The notes: generated by a model from the sequence alone, not told the origin. 64,000 nucleotides of DNA from Georgenia sp. SYP-B2076 (GCF_003991205.1 NZ_RXOZ01000003.1:58053-122052), one strand, 5' to 3'; shown: positions 40,338 through 49,844, numbered from the stretch's first letter. Numbers and translations are program-made.

Positions 40338-41525
40338 TCATGCTCCTTCGTTCTCGGGTGCGTGTACGGGGTACAGACTGGTGGTGGACGGCCCGGTGAT
40401 GACGCGGACGTGGCCGGCAAGGCGGGCGTCCAGGTCGGCGTCGCCGGTGTCGACGAGGAGGGGCCGTCCGTGCAGGGCGGTGAGCTTGTCCTCGGTCGCC
40501 ACGACGAGGAGTGGGTCCGGCCCCATGACCGCGACCACGGCCGCGGAGAGCTGCTGGTTCCCTCGCCCGAGGAGGAACCCCTGGCCGCCGATCACGGTGA
40601 CGACAGCGCGTGCCGGTCCCCCGGCGACGACCGCGCGGAGCTGCTCCTCGCTCGCGTCCGCGAGGACCAGGCTTCCGTCACGCACGACGTCCACGCCCAG
40701 CGGGGTGAACGGGACGCCCAGGAGGCGGGCGACCTGTGCCGTGGTCCCGCCCGGGCCGAGGAGGTAGCTGACGTCCGGCTGCATGGCCTGGACCGCCCCG
40801 TGGGCGGCCGCCCCGACCGCCGCGCGCTCGGACGTGGGGGTGGGGGCCTTGCGCGCCTGTGTGCGGCCGGCGAGCACCGGGACGCGCACCAGCCCGTGCA
40901 GGCGGGGCTCGACCCGGCCGGTCCGGACCTGGTCCTCGTCGACGTCGAGGACCTCACGCTCCTCCGTGGCCACCTCACCGCCGAGCCAGGCCACGGCGAG
41001 CGCCCCCGCGGCGGCGGGGCTGACGGCGAAGCAGCCCGAGTACATCTTCACGCCGGCCGGGATCCCGAGGACCGCGACGCCGGCACCCGCGCCGGTGCAG
41101 ACATCGCGGGCGGTGCCGTCTCCGCCGGCGAAGAGGACCAGGTCGGCACCGGCCGCCACGACGGCTCGGACGGCGGCGGTCGTGTCCGCGCCGGTGGTGG
41201 CCCCTTCCGCACCGGTGGTGGCGGAGGGGCCGTCCCAGACGACCTCCGCGCCGAGGCCCGCCGTCAGCGCGGCGCGCTCTCCCATCCGTCCCCCGGCCGT
41301 GACCACCACGGCGCCGGGCCGGGCAGCGACCAGTCGTTCGAGGGCGCGGACGGCACGCTCCTCGGCGCGCGCACGCGCCCCACGCTCTCGCGCAAGCCGC
41401 TGCACGGCCGGGCCGTCGCTGCCCTTGAGCCCGGCGGGGCCGCCGATGCCGGCGACCGGGTTGACGACCAGGCCCACGATGCCGCCCTCGCGCGCTGCCG
41501 GTGCCCGGGCCGGCCGCGTGCTCAT
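40338..41525 (-). CDS. AcoX-like protein (ATP-NAD kinase family)
   Basis: 395 residues from ATG 41525. N-terminal GLVVNPVAGIGGPAGLKGSDG and LFAGGDGTARDV are the substrate- and nucleotide-binding motifs of the ATP-NAD kinase/AcoX family; PAGVKMYSGCFAVSP and GGQGFLLGRGNQQLS are also conserved in AcoX. AcoX is found in acetoin operons, but its reaction is not established. Here it lies 16 bp after gcvPB and overlaps the SDR start, so it is translated with them. An Ala-rich insert near residues 85-110 is variable. No acetoin dehydrogenase genes are present. Confidence 0.85.
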   Translation of the reverse strand: MSTRPARAPAAREGGIVGLVVNPVAGIGGPAGLKGSDGPAVQRLARERGARARAEERAVRALERLVAARPGAVVVTAGGRMGERAALTAGLGAEVVWDGPSATTGAEGATTGADTTAAVRAVVAAGADLVLFAGGDGTARDVCTGAGAGVAVLGIPAGVKMYSGCFAVSPAAAGALAVAWLGGEVATEEREVLDVDEDQVRTGRVEPRLHGLVRVPVLAGRTQARKAPTPTSERAAVGAAAHGAVQAMQPDVSYLLGPGGTTAQVARLLGVPFTPLGVDVVRDGSLVLADASEEQLRAVVAGGPARAVVTVIGGQGFLLGRGNQQLSAAVVAVMGPDPLLVVATEDKLTALHGRPLLVDTGDADLDARLAGHVRVITGPSTTSLYPVHAPENEGA

Positions 41526-41541
41526 CGGCGCGCCCGTGCGG

Positions 41542-43203
41542 TCACCGGAGCGCAACCGCCTCGTCGGCCGCCGGGCCGCCGGGGGCGTGCGGCGCCACGC
41601 CCACAGCGTCGGCCTCCCGTGCCGAGCCGCCGTTCTGGTGGGCGTGGGGGTACTTGCGCAGGTAGGCGCGCCACGTCGTGGCCCAGCGGTCCGGGTCGTC
41701 GAGGTCGTCGTGGTGGGTGTGGTGGACACTCTGGTGGTGCGGCGCGGTACGGACGAGCTCGGGATCCTCACGCGCCTCCGTTGCCACCCGCGCGATGACG
41801 TCGGCGTACTCGTCGAGCTCCGCCCGCGAGTAGGACTCCGTGGGCTCGAGGGTGAACGGCTGCGGCACCACGTAGGGGTGGTGGCTGGTCCAGTAGTGCA
41901 TGCCGTAGTCGGCGGCACGCACGCCGATCTCCTCGGAGCTGACGCCCGTCTCCTCGAAGAGCTCCTGCCAGGAGTAGCGCACCTGCTCGATCCGGCGGCG
42001 TCCAGCGGCGTACGGCGCGGACGCGCCGGGGATCTCCAGGATGCGCTTCATGAGGTAGTTGTTGTTGAGGACGGCGACCTCGGCCACGGCGCGGAGCCCC
42101 TCCGCGCCGAGGGCCCTGATCCAGGAGTAGGCCCGCACGATGTTGGGCACGACCCCGTAGAAGGGCGCGACCTTGCCGATCGACCTGGGCCGGTCGCCGT
42201 CGAGGTAGAACCGGTCCCCGTCTCGCTCGACCACGGGTCCGGGCAGGAACGGGGCGAGCTTCTCCGAGACGCCGTTGGCGCCGGCGCCCGGCCCACCGGA
42301 GGCGTGCGGGGTAGCGAACGTCTTGTGCAGGTTGAAGTGGCACACGTCGAAGCCGGCGTCGCGGGCCCGGGTGATGCCGAGGATCCCGTTGGCGTTGGCC
42401 TGGTCGTAGGAGGCCAGCGCACCGACGGAGTGCGCCAGGTCCACCCACTCGCGGATGCGGGGGTTGTAGATCCCCGTGTCCTCCGGGTTGGTGACCATGA
42501 TGGCTGCCGTGCGCCCGGAGAGCGCGGCCTTCAGGGCGTCGATGTCCGGGTAGCCCTGGGCGTCGGGGTAGACCGTGATGACCTTGTAGCCGGCGGCCTT
42601 GGCGGCCGCGGCGTTGGACGGGTGGGAGAAGATCGTCGTGATGACCTCGTCGCGCTGGTCGCCCTCGCCGTTGGCCTCGTGGTACGCGCGGATCATGGCG
42701 ATGTTGGTCCAGATGGCGGCGGAGCCGCCCTGGGTGGCGAGCGAGATGCGGCTCATCCCGGAGATCTCGGCCAGCGCCCGCTCCGTCTCCCAGATGATCT
42801 CGAGCACGCCCTGCACGGTGTCCTCGGCCTGGAGCGGGTGCAGGTCGGCCAGCCGCGGGGTGGTGATGATCCGCTCGTTGACCTTCGGCGAGTACTTCAT
42901 GGTGCACGTGCCCTGGCCGACGTCGACGTTCAGGTCCGCGCCCAGGTTCTCCTGGCTCAGGCGCAGGTAATGGCGCAGCACCCGCATCTGGGCGATCTCG
43001 GGCAGGGCGGGCGCCTCGGGGCGGCGCAGCGAGGCGGGCAGGTCCGCGACGACGTCGCCGACGGTGTCGCGCACGCCGGGCTCCGGCCGGGAGACGAACA
43101 CGCCGCGCTCGCCGGGGGCGTGCAGCTCGAACACGATCGGCTCGTCCCACCGGGCCTGGTGGAAGCGGCGCAGGGCGGGCTTGGGGGCGATGGGCAGGCT
43201 CAC
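41542..43203 (-). CDS. gcvPB: Glycine dehydrogenase (decarboxylating) subunit 2
   Basis: 553 residues from GTG 43203, overlapping the gcvPA stop as GTGA. PLP-binding lysine K294 lies in CHFNLHKTFATPHASGGPG. Other P-protein features: MKYSPKVNERI, MSRISLATQGGSAA, IFSHPSNAAAAKAAGYKV, VTNPEDTGIYNP, YDQANANGILG and MHYWTSHHPYVVPQPFTLEPTES, cited here as WTSHHPYVVPQPFT. With subunit 1 it decarboxylates glycine and passes the aminomethyl group to lipoyl-GcvH. The C-terminal 40 residues are Ala/His-rich and extra. No gcvH, gcvT or lpd gene is in the window. Confidence 0.93.
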   Translation of the reverse strand: MSLPIAPKPALRRFHQARWDEPIVFELHAPGERGVFVSRPEPGVRDTVGDVVADLPASLRRPEAPALPEIAQMRVLRHYLRLSQENLGADLNVDVGQGTCTMKYSPKVNERIITTPRLADLHPLQAEDTVQGVLEIIWETERALAEISGMSRISLATQGGSAAIWTNIAMIRAYHEANGEGDQRDEVITTIFSHPSNAAAAKAAGYKVITVYPDAQGYPDIDALKAALSGRTAAIMVTNPEDTGIYNPRIREWVDLAHSVGALASYDQANANGILGITRARDAGFDVCHFNLHKTFATPHASGGPGAGANGVSEKLAPFLPGPVVERDGDRFYLDGDRPRSIGKVAPFYGVVPNIVRAYSWIRALGAEGLRAVAEVAVLNNNYLMKRILEIPGASAPYAAGRRRIEQVRYSWQELFEETGVSSEEIGVRAADYGMHYWTSHHPYVVPQPFTLEPTESYSRAELDEYADVIARVATEAREDPELVRTAPHHQSVHHTHHDDLDDPDRWATTWRAYLRKYPHAHQNGGSAREADAVGVAPHAPGGPAADEAVALR

Positions 43204-44576
43204 GCGGCACTCTCCTGGAGGATCTCGGCAAGGGTGGTGACAAGGAGGTCGATGTCCGCCTGCGTGGTCACCTCGGTGACGCACACGAGCAGGCGGTACT
43301 CCCCGACGACGACCCCGGGCTCGATGTCCCGGGCACGGACGGCGTCGCGGACGTCCCGGGCGGAGCGGCCGGTCGCGCGGACGTCGACGACGAGCTCGCG
43401 GAAGTGGACGGCGCCGTCGGCAACGGCGACTCCCGGCAGCGACCCGAGACGGGCGGCGGCGTAGGCGGTGCGGGCCAGGACGGTCTCGCCGAGCTCCGCC
43501 ATGCCCTTCGGGCCCATCAGGCTCAGGTACACGCCGGCGGCGATGCCCCAGAGGGCGGCGGCGGTGCCCACCCACTCCTTCCCCTCCTCGCGCAGGGCGA
43601 AGGAGGTCCGCTCGTAGGCGACGTCGCCGAAGCCGTACTCGCCGGGGACGTCGGTGGACGCGAGCCCGAACAGTCGGGAGGGGAGCTCCATGACGAAGCG
43701 CGGGTCGTCGTGCACGGCGATGAAGCCGCCGTGGCCGCCACCGAACCACTGGTGGACCCCCAGGGACTGGATGTCGCCGCAGACGATGTCGGCGCCGCTG
43801 TCGGCCGGCGCGGTGATGACGCCGAGCATGATCGGGTCGGTGGTGACCACGAGGAGCGCGCCGGTGGCGTGCGCCGCCTCGGCCAGGGCGGGGAGGGCCG
43901 CCTCGAGCGCGCCGCCGTAGGACGGGGTCTGCACCCACACCGCGGCGGTGTCGGCGTCGAGCGCGGCCGTGACCGCGGCCAGGTCCGCGGTGCCGTCGGT
44001 GGTGGGCACCGGGACGAGGTCGAGGTACGTCCGCACGTAGTCGGTGACCTTGGACAGCTGGTCGGGTGTGACGTCACTGACGACGAGGGCGCGGCCGCGG
44101 CCGGTGATCCGATGCGCCATCGCGAGCGCCGTGGCGCTGGCCTGGAAGCCGTCGTAGGTCGGGACCGTGACGACGTCCATGTTCAGCAGCTCGCCCATGA
44201 GGGACTCGTACTCGAACAGGGCCTGGAAGCGGCCGTGGTCCTCGTACGGCTCGCCGGCGTAGGCGGTGAGGAACTCGCTGCGGGAGATGACCTCGTCGAC
44301 GACGGCGGGCACGTGGTGGTTGTAGGTGCCGGCACCGAGGAAGCTGAGCCGCTCCCGGGTGGAGCGGTTGCGCCCGAGGAGGCTTGTCACGTGGCGCTCG
44401 AGGTCCTGCTCGGCGAGGAAGGCCGCGGGCAGGTCGAGGCCGTCCTGGACGCGCAGGTCACCAGGCACGTCGGCGTAAAACTCCTCGACCGAGCTCGCGC
44501 CGACGGCCGCGAGCATCTCGGCACGCACGGCGGGGTCGCTGTTGGGGATGTACGGGTGGACGAATGGCTGGCTCAT
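43200..44576 (-). CDS. gcvPA: Glycine dehydrogenase (decarboxylating) subunit 1
   Basis: 458 residues from ATG 44576, overlapping the GH42 stop as ATGA. GcvPA features: FVHPYIPNSDPAVRAEML at the start, FLGAGTYNHHVPAVVDEVISRSEFLTAYAGEPYEDH in shortened form FLGAGTYNHHVP and TAYAGEP, QALFEYESLMGELLNMDV, PTYDGFQASATALAMAHR, and a GGGHGGFIAV segment. It is the N-terminal half of the P-protein and heterodimerises with GcvPB. Split P-protein is common in Firmicutes and archaea, while actinobacteria usually carry single-chain GcvP, so this pair may be a second, dedicated system. Confidence 0.93.
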   Translation of the reverse strand: MSQPFVHPYIPNSDPAVRAEMLAAVGASSVEEFYADVPGDLRVQDGLDLPAAFLAEQDLERHVTSLLGRNRSTRERLSFLGAGTYNHHVPAVVDEVISRSEFLTAYAGEPYEDHGRFQALFEYESLMGELLNMDVVTVPTYDGFQASATALAMAHRITGRGRALVVSDVTPDQLSKVTDYVRTYLDLVPVPTTDGTADLAAVTAALDADTAAVWVQTPSYGGALEAALPALAEAAHATGALLVVTTDPIMLGVITAPADSGADIVCGDIQSLGVHQWFGGGHGGFIAVHDDPRFVMELPSRLFGLASTDVPGEYGFGDVAYERTSFALREEGKEWVGTAAALWGIAAGVYLSLMGPKGMAELGETVLARTAYAAARLGSLPGVAVADGAVHFRELVVDVRATGRSARDVRDAVRARDIEPGVVVGEYRLLVCVTEVTTQADIDLLVTTLAEILQESAA

Positions 44577-46657
44577 GCGCTCGGCCCCTTCTCGTCGGTG
44601 AGCGTGGTGAGGATCCTCACCGCGGGTGGTCGGTCGGTGGTCGGGTGGGTCAGGACGGTCACGTCGAACGGCCCGAGAGTCACGTGCCCATCGGCGGGCG
44701 GCGGGCCGGTGAGCACCCGCGAGTCCGCCGGGAGGTCGGAGAGCCGGACGGTGCGTCGGCCGTGGTTGAGGAGGAACGTGACGTCCGTCGCGCCGTCGGT
44801 CCTGGTGACGACCTCGACGTCGTCGGTGGTGCCGGGCGTGGCGGGGACGCCGGCCCCGCGCAGGACGTCGCGGAAGAGCGCGACGAGCCCGTCGTGGTCG
44901 AGGACGGCGCTCAGGTACCAGGCGGTGCCGCCGTCGGCGCGGCGGACGACGGCGGGCCGGCCGGCGAGGTCGCCGGAGCCGTAGGTGGCAACCACGTCGG
45001 CGTCGCCCGAGACCTCGAGCCACTCGCCCCAGGTGTGCGCGCGCCACGCGCGGCCGCCGGAGCGCAGCGTCTCGTGGGCGTCGTCGGGCAGGGGCCACCA
45101 CTCGTCGACCGCGACGCCGAGCAGCGCCCGCAGCGGGCCGGGGGCGCCGCCGTCGTGCACCTTCTCGGTGTGGTCGACGACGCCGGAGAACGGGCCGACG
45201 ACGAGGGTGCCGCCGCCGCGGACGTAGGCGGCGAGGGCGTCCGCCTGCTCGTCGGTCATGGCGTAGAGGTTCGGCACCACCACGATCTCGTAGGCGTCGA
45301 ACGGGCCGGTGGCACGGACGACGTCGACGGTCTGGCCGAGGGCGAAGAGGGCGGCATGCCAGCCGCGGGCCTGCGTGGCCCAGTCGAGGCGCACCGAGGG
45401 GAGCGAGTCGGGCGCGGAGAGCCCCCACCAGGCGTCCCAGTCGACGACGAGGGCGACGGCGGAGCGGACCCGGGTGCCCTTGACCGCCGACAGGGCGCTC
45501 AGCTCACGGCCGAGCGCCGCGGTCTCCCGGTAGCTCCGCGACGCGGTGCCGCGGTGACCGAGCATCGCTGAGTGGAACTTCTCGGGGCCGAACCTGGCCT
45601 GGCGCCACTGGAAGAACATGACGCCGTCGGAGCCGTGGGCGACGGCGTGCAGGCTCATCGCCCGCATCTGGCCGGGCGCCTTGGGGACGTTCACGTCTCG
45701 CCAGCTGACGGCGGAGGGCGCCTGCTCGAGGAGCAGCCAGGGCTGTCCGCCCTTGAGCGAGCGCATCAGGCCGTAGTTCAACGCGGCGCCGACGTGGGCG
45801 GCGGGGTCGGCCGGGTCGGGGTAGGCATCGTCGGTGACGACGTCCTCGGCGGCGGCGAAGTCCCAGTAGTCGAGCTCGCGGAACAGGCTCATGAAGTTGG
45901 TGGTGACCGGGATGTTGGGGGTGATCTCCCGAAGCACGTCGACCTCGGCGCGGAAGAGCTCGAGGAGGGCGTCGGAGGAGAACCGCTCGAAGTCCAGCTG
46001 CTGGGTGGGGTTGATCGGCCCAGTGGCGCAGCGCGGGGGCTCGATGTGCGCCCACTCGGTGTAGTGCTGGCCCCAGCAGCTCGTGCCCCAGGCGTCGTTG
46101 AGACCGTCGAGGGTGCCGTAGCGGGCCTGCAGCCAGCGCCGGAAGTGGGCCGCCGACTCCGGGCACCAGCAGCGGGCGACGTGGTCCCCGTACTCGTTCG
46201 ACACGTGCCACAGCGCGAGCGCCTCGTGGTCACCGTAGCGGCGGGCCATCGCGTCGGTCAGGCGCAACGCGTGCTCGCGGAAGACGGGCGAGCTCGGGCA
46301 GTAGGCCTGGCGCGAGCCGAACTCCAGCCGCACACCATTGCGGTCGACCGGCAGGACCTCGGGGTGAGCGCGCACCAGCCAGGCCGGCGGGGTGGCCGTG
46401 GCGGTCGCGAGGTCCACCCGGATCCCCTGGGACCACAGCAGGTCCACCACCCGGTCGAGCCAGGCGAAGTCGTACTCCCCCTCACGCGGCTCCAGCAGCG
46501 GCCACGAGAAGACCGGGAGGCTGACGAGGTTCACCCCCGCCTCGCGCATGAGGCGCGCATCCTCGGCCCAGGTCTCCTCCGGCCACTGGTCGGGGTTGTA
46601 GTCCCCGCCGTAGGCCAGCCCGTCCAGGCGGATGGGCCGGACACCGTCCTGCGTCAC
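44573..46657 (-). CDS. Beta-galactosidase, glycoside hydrolase family 42
   Basis: 694 residues from GTG 46657. GH42 barrel: GGDYNPDQWPEETWAEDARLM at the start (shown in part as GGDYNPDQWPEE), SWPLLEPREGEYDF, then the acid/base glutamate in WHVSNEYGDH and the nucleophile in WLLLEQAPSAVSWR. A zinc-type cysteine cluster (CWCPESAAHF) follows the first Glu. The trimerisation domain (GPFSGVVDHTEKVH) and a C-terminal beta domain are also present. It hydrolyses terminal beta-galactosides from oligosaccharides in the cytoplasm, presumably those imported by the adjacent ABC transporters. It heads the operon with gcvPA, gcvPB, AcoX-like and SDR genes, controlled by the palindromes at 46672-46697. Confidence 0.93.
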   Translation of the reverse strand: MTQDGVRPIRLDGLAYGGDYNPDQWPEETWAEDARLMREAGVNLVSLPVFSWPLLEPREGEYDFAWLDRVVDLLWSQGIRVDLATATATPPAWLVRAHPEVLPVDRNGVRLEFGSRQAYCPSSPVFREHALRLTDAMARRYGDHEALALWHVSNEYGDHVARCWCPESAAHFRRWLQARYGTLDGLNDAWGTSCWGQHYTEWAHIEPPRCATGPINPTQQLDFERFSSDALLELFRAEVDVLREITPNIPVTTNFMSLFRELDYWDFAAAEDVVTDDAYPDPADPAAHVGAALNYGLMRSLKGGQPWLLLEQAPSAVSWRDVNVPKAPGQMRAMSLHAVAHGSDGVMFFQWRQARFGPEKFHSAMLGHRGTASRSYRETAALGRELSALSAVKGTRVRSAVALVVDWDAWWGLSAPDSLPSVRLDWATQARGWHAALFALGQTVDVVRATGPFDAYEIVVVPNLYAMTDEQADALAAYVRGGGTLVVGPFSGVVDHTEKVHDGGAPGPLRALLGVAVDEWWPLPDDAHETLRSGGRAWRAHTWGEWLEVSGDADVVATYGSGDLAGRPAVVRRADGGTAWYLSAVLDHDGLVALFRDVLRGAGVPATPGTTDDVEVVTRTDGATDVTFLLNHGRRTVRLSDLPADSRVLTGPPPADGHVTLGPFDVTVLTHPTTDRPPAVRILTTLTDEKGPSA

Positions 46658-46671
46658 CGCTCCACCCCTCT

Positions 46672-46697
46672 ATACTGTCTGTATTTTGTATACAAAA
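46672..46697. promoter_or_regulatory. GH42-operon promoter with GTATAC palindromes (GntR operators)
   Basis: TTTTGTATACAAAA (46684-46697) is a perfect 14-bp palindrome, and ATACTGTCTGTAT (46672-46684) beside it is a weaker one. On the minus strand TTTTGT and TATAGA, 17 bp apart, form a promoter inside these sites, with GAGGGGTGGAG before the GTG start. Related palindromes lie upstream of both ABC-transporter operons, pointing to one GntR repressor. Confidence 0.7.
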
Positions 46698-46735
46698 CGT
46701 AGCGGACGCCTCAGCGGTAGGCAACCCCGAGAGGG

Positions 46736-47557
46736 TCACCCCTTGACGGCCCCGCCCAGCAGACCCGCCACGAACTGCCTCTGGAAGAGCAGGAAGACGA
46801 CCAGGACCGGCAACGTCGCCAACAACGAGCCGAGCATGAGCCCGGAGTAGTCCACCCGCGTCGCCCCGATCATCGTGTTCAGCGCGACGGGCAGGGTGTA
46901 CCTCTCCTCGCTGTTGAGCATGAGGAGCGGCCAGATGAACGCGTTCCACTGGGTCATGAACGTGTAGATCACCAGGGCCCCGATCTGCGGCTTGGAGACG
47001 GGCACGACGACCCGCCAGAACGTCCGCAGCTCGCCGGCGCCGTCGAGGCGGGCCGCCTCGAGGAGCTCGTCGGGGAAGTCCAGGAAGGACTGCCGCATGA
47101 GGAAGATGCCGAAGGCGCTGGCGAGGAAGGGCACCACCACGGCCTGGTAGCTGCCGATCCAGCCCATCGAGGCCATCATCTGGAACAGCGGCACCAGCAG
47201 CACCTGCATCGGCACCATCATCGTCACGAGGACCAGGCCCAGCAGGACGCCACGGCCGCGGAAGGCGTACTTGGCCAGGCCGAAGCCGCACATCACCGAG
47301 ATGGCGACGCTGAGCACCGTGTACACCGCGGCGATGCCGACGCTGTTGACCATCACCCGACCGAAGCCCACCTCCTCCGCCAGGCGCGCGAGGTTGGCCA
47401 GGAGCTCGCCTCCCGGCAGGACCGGCACGGGCGTGCCGAACAGGGCGGAGGTCTGGTGCGTGGAGGCGATGAGCATCCAGGCGAAGGGGATGACGCTGAC
47501 GACCGCCGCGACGGTCAGGACCAGATAGGCGGGAGCGCGGCGCAGGGCGGAGATCAC
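46736..47557 (-). CDS. CUT1 sugar ABC transporter permease (MalG-like)
   Basis: 273 residues from GTG 47557, overlapping the upstream permease stop as GTGA. Six membrane helices; the EAA loop that contacts the ATPase reads DELLEAARLDGAGELRTFWRVVVPVSKP. The MalG-type start (SVIPFAWMLIASTHQ) and PMQVLLVPLFQMM are typical. It forms the translocation pore with the gene product at 47554-48504 and receives sugar from the lipoprotein at 48506-49816. No ATPase gene is nearby. It ends 78 bp before the GH42 start. Confidence 0.92.
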   Translation of the reverse strand: MISALRRAPAYLVLTVAAVVSVIPFAWMLIASTHQTSALFGTPVPVLPGGELLANLARLAEEVGFGRVMVNSVGIAAVYTVLSVAISVMCGFGLAKYAFRGRGVLLGLVLVTMMVPMQVLLVPLFQMMASMGWIGSYQAVVVPFLASAFGIFLMRQSFLDFPDELLEAARLDGAGELRTFWRVVVPVSKPQIGALVIYTFMTQWNAFIWPLLMLNSEERYTLPVALNTMIGATRVDYSGLMLGSLLATLPVLVVFLLFQRQFVAGLLGGAVKG

Positions 47558-48504
47558 GGCTTCTCCCTCGTGAGGCGCAGCTGGACGACGGAGATCGCCA
47601 TCGTGAGGACGACGACCACCCAGGCGATGGCGGAGGCGTACCCGAAGTCGAACTGCTCGAAGCCCACCTTGTAGAGGTAGAGCACCGGGGTGAGCGTGGC
47701 GTTCGTGGGTCCACCGCCCGTGAGGATGACGACCTCGTCGAAAAGCTGGAGCGCCCCGATCGTCGAGGTGATCGTGACGAACACCAGGACCGGCCTGAGC
47801 TGGGGCACCACGACCCGGGTGAAGACCTGCCAGCCGTTGGCGCCATCGAGCCGCGCGGCCTCGTACAGCTCTTGCGGGACGGCCTGCAGGCCGGCGAGGA
47901 GGATGACCATGTTGTAGCCGGTCCACCGCCACGTGATCGCAGCGATGAGGGCCACGCGCGCCCACAGGGGGTTGTTGAGCCAGTCGACCGGGTCCAGCCC
48001 GAGCGCGCCGATCAGCTGGTTCATCGCGCCGTCGGTGGCAAGCAGCACGCGGAAGACGACCGAGTAGGCCACGAGCGACGTCACGGCGGGGAGGAACGCC
48101 AGCAGCCGGTACCCCGTGCGCAGCCGCAGCCAGCTCAGGTTGAGCAGGTACGCCAGGCCCAGCGCGAGGCAGACCATGAGCGGGACCTGCACCGCCAGCA
48201 GCAGCCCGGCGTTGAGCAGGCTCTGTGCGACCAGCGGGTCGTCGAGCATCCGTCGGTACTGGCCGAGGCCGACGAAGGTGGCGGCCCCGGCCTCGGTGGC
48301 GAAGAAGCTCTGCCAGAGGGAGGCGAGCAGCGGGTAGACGAAGAAGACGGCGAAGAGGGCCAACGCCGGCGAGACGAACCACCACCCGGCCATGCGGTGG
48401 CGGCGTCCCACCGGCCGCGGCGCCCGGGCGCGGTGCGCGGCCGCGCCCGGGACCCGCCCGGGCGCGGTGGCCGTGCTCGGCGCACCGCGCTCGAGGACCG
48501 CCAC
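47554..48504 (-). CDS. CUT1 sugar ABC transporter permease (MalF-like)
   Basis: 316 residues from GTG 48504, one base after the binding-protein stop. An Arg/Pro/Ala-rich cytoplasmic N-terminus of about 40 residues precedes WWFVSPALALFAVFFVYPLLASL, the first of six helices. The EAA loop is PQELYEAARLDGANGWQVFTRVVVPQLRP and FDEVVILTGGGPTNAT precedes the last helix, as in MalF-type permeases. The frame continues upstream to 48639 but overlaps the binding-protein gene, so the GTG is preferred. Confidence 0.92.
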   Translation of the reverse strand: MAVLERGAPSTATAPGRVPGAAAHRARAPRPVGRRHRMAGWWFVSPALALFAVFFVYPLLASLWQSFFATEAGAATFVGLGQYRRMLDDPLVAQSLLNAGLLLAVQVPLMVCLALGLAYLLNLSWLRLRTGYRLLAFLPAVTSLVAYSVVFRVLLATDGAMNQLIGALGLDPVDWLNNPLWARVALIAAITWRWTGYNMVILLAGLQAVPQELYEAARLDGANGWQVFTRVVVPQLRPVLVFVTITSTIGALQLFDEVVILTGGGPTNATLTPVLYLYKVGFEQFDFGYASAIAWVVVVLTMAISVVQLRLTREKP

Positions 48505-48505
48505 G

Positions 48506-49816
48506 TCAGCCGGCGATCTCGCGACCGGTGGCCGTGGCGATCTGCTCGGCCGCCGCCTGCAGCGCGGCCGCCGGGTCCTCGCCGTTGATGACGGCTGCGA
48601 CGACGGCGTTCGCGGCGGTGTCGTTGGCGAGGGCGTCATCGGTGGCGTAGGTGATGGTGGGGATCTGCTTCGTCTGCTCGGCGAACAGCTGGAACACGGG
48701 CTGCCCGCCGAAGTACTCCAGCTCCTGCTGGAAGTACTCGTCCTCGAGCGCCGGCAGGTAGGCGGGGAACAGCCCCTCGTTCTCCATCATGGAGACCTGC
48801 GACTCCGTCCCGGCCAGGGCGAAGTCGATGAAGGCGGCCGCGAGCTCGGGGTTCTCCGCCTGCGTCGGGACGGCCAGGCCCGACCCACCGTTGTTGGCGG
48901 TGCGGGCTCCTCCCTGCTCGAACGCGGGCAGCTCCATGACTGAGAACTTGCCACTGAGCTCGGGCATCTCGCCGGTCAGGGTGCCGGTCCACCACACCGC
49001 CTCGGGGTGGAACGCGGAGCTTCCGTCCTTGGTGGCACCCACGCGGCCGTCCCAGCCGCGCACGTTCTGGAGCAGCCCGCGGGCGTTGATGTCCTGCAGG
49101 AGCGTGAGGGCCTCGACGGCTTCCGGCGAGGTGATGGCGATGTCGCCGTTCTCGTCGAAGTAGCCCTGCCCCTGCTGGTGCAGCATCATGCGAAAGATGG
49201 CGCCCGAGGCGACGTCGACCGACATGAGGGTATTGCCGGTGGCGGTCTTGACCTGCTCACCGGCCTCGACCAGGTCGGCCCAGGTCTCGATCGACGAAGG
49301 GTCGACGCCGGCCGCCGCGAGGTAGTCCGCGCGGTAGAACATGCCGACGGTGCCCGAGTCCCAGGGCGCGACGGCGATCGTGCCATCGGCGGTCGTGCCG
49401 GTAGACCACTTGAAAGGGTCGAAGTCTGCCTGCTTGTCCCCCAGGACGGGCCCGAGGTCGACGAAGCCGTCAGGGAACTCGGCAAGGTAACCGGGTGCGC
49501 GGTCCACCTCGATCGTCACGATGTCGGGCAGGCCGCTGCCGGCCTGCAGACCGACGGACAGCTTGTCGTAGGCGTTGTCGTAACCGACGTCGACGACCTC
49601 GACGCTCGTGCCGGGGTTCTCCTTCTCGAACGTCGCCGCGAGACGCTCGAGCGCGACGGCCGCGACGTCCCACGTCCAGACGGTGATCTCACCCTCGAGG
49701 GCACCGTCGGCGCCCACCGTGACGGGCTCGGTGGGTGAAGTCCCACCACCGGTGGCACATCCGGCGAGCAGCAGCATCGTTGCGGCCGCGGGGACCAGTG
49801 CCCGGCGAACAGCCAT
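48506..49816 (-). CDS. Sugar ABC transporter solute-binding lipoprotein
   Basis: 436 residues from ATG 49816 with GGAAGGAA upstream. Lipoprotein signal peptide: RRALVPAAATMLLLAGCATG, with the lipobox cysteine at residue 20. The mature part is a family 1 (CUT1) binding protein: ITVWTWDVAAVALERLAATFEKENPG, IVTIEVDRAPGYLAEF, VAPWDSGTVGMFYRADYL and AFIDFALAGTESQ. It captures an oligosaccharide outside the membrane for the two permeases that follow. A palindrome upstream shared with the divergent GntR gene suggests repression by it. Confidence 0.93.
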   Translation of the reverse strand: MAVRRALVPAAATMLLLAGCATGGGTSPTEPVTVGADGALEGEITVWTWDVAAVALERLAATFEKENPGTSVEVVDVGYDNAYDKLSVGLQAGSGLPDIVTIEVDRAPGYLAEFPDGFVDLGPVLGDKQADFDPFKWSTGTTADGTIAVAPWDSGTVGMFYRADYLAAAGVDPSSIETWADLVEAGEQVKTATGNTLMSVDVASGAIFRMMLHQQGQGYFDENGDIAITSPEAVEALTLLQDINARGLLQNVRGWDGRVGATKDGSSAFHPEAVWWTGTLTGEMPELSGKFSVMELPAFEQGGARTANNGGSGLAVPTQAENPELAAAFIDFALAGTESQVSMMENEGLFPAYLPALEDEYFQQELEYFGGQPVFQLFAEQTKQIPTITYATDDALANDTAANAVVAAVINGEDPAAALQAAAEQIATATGREIAG

Positions 49817-49844
49817 GGCGTTCCTTCCGTCGTTGTGAAGAATA

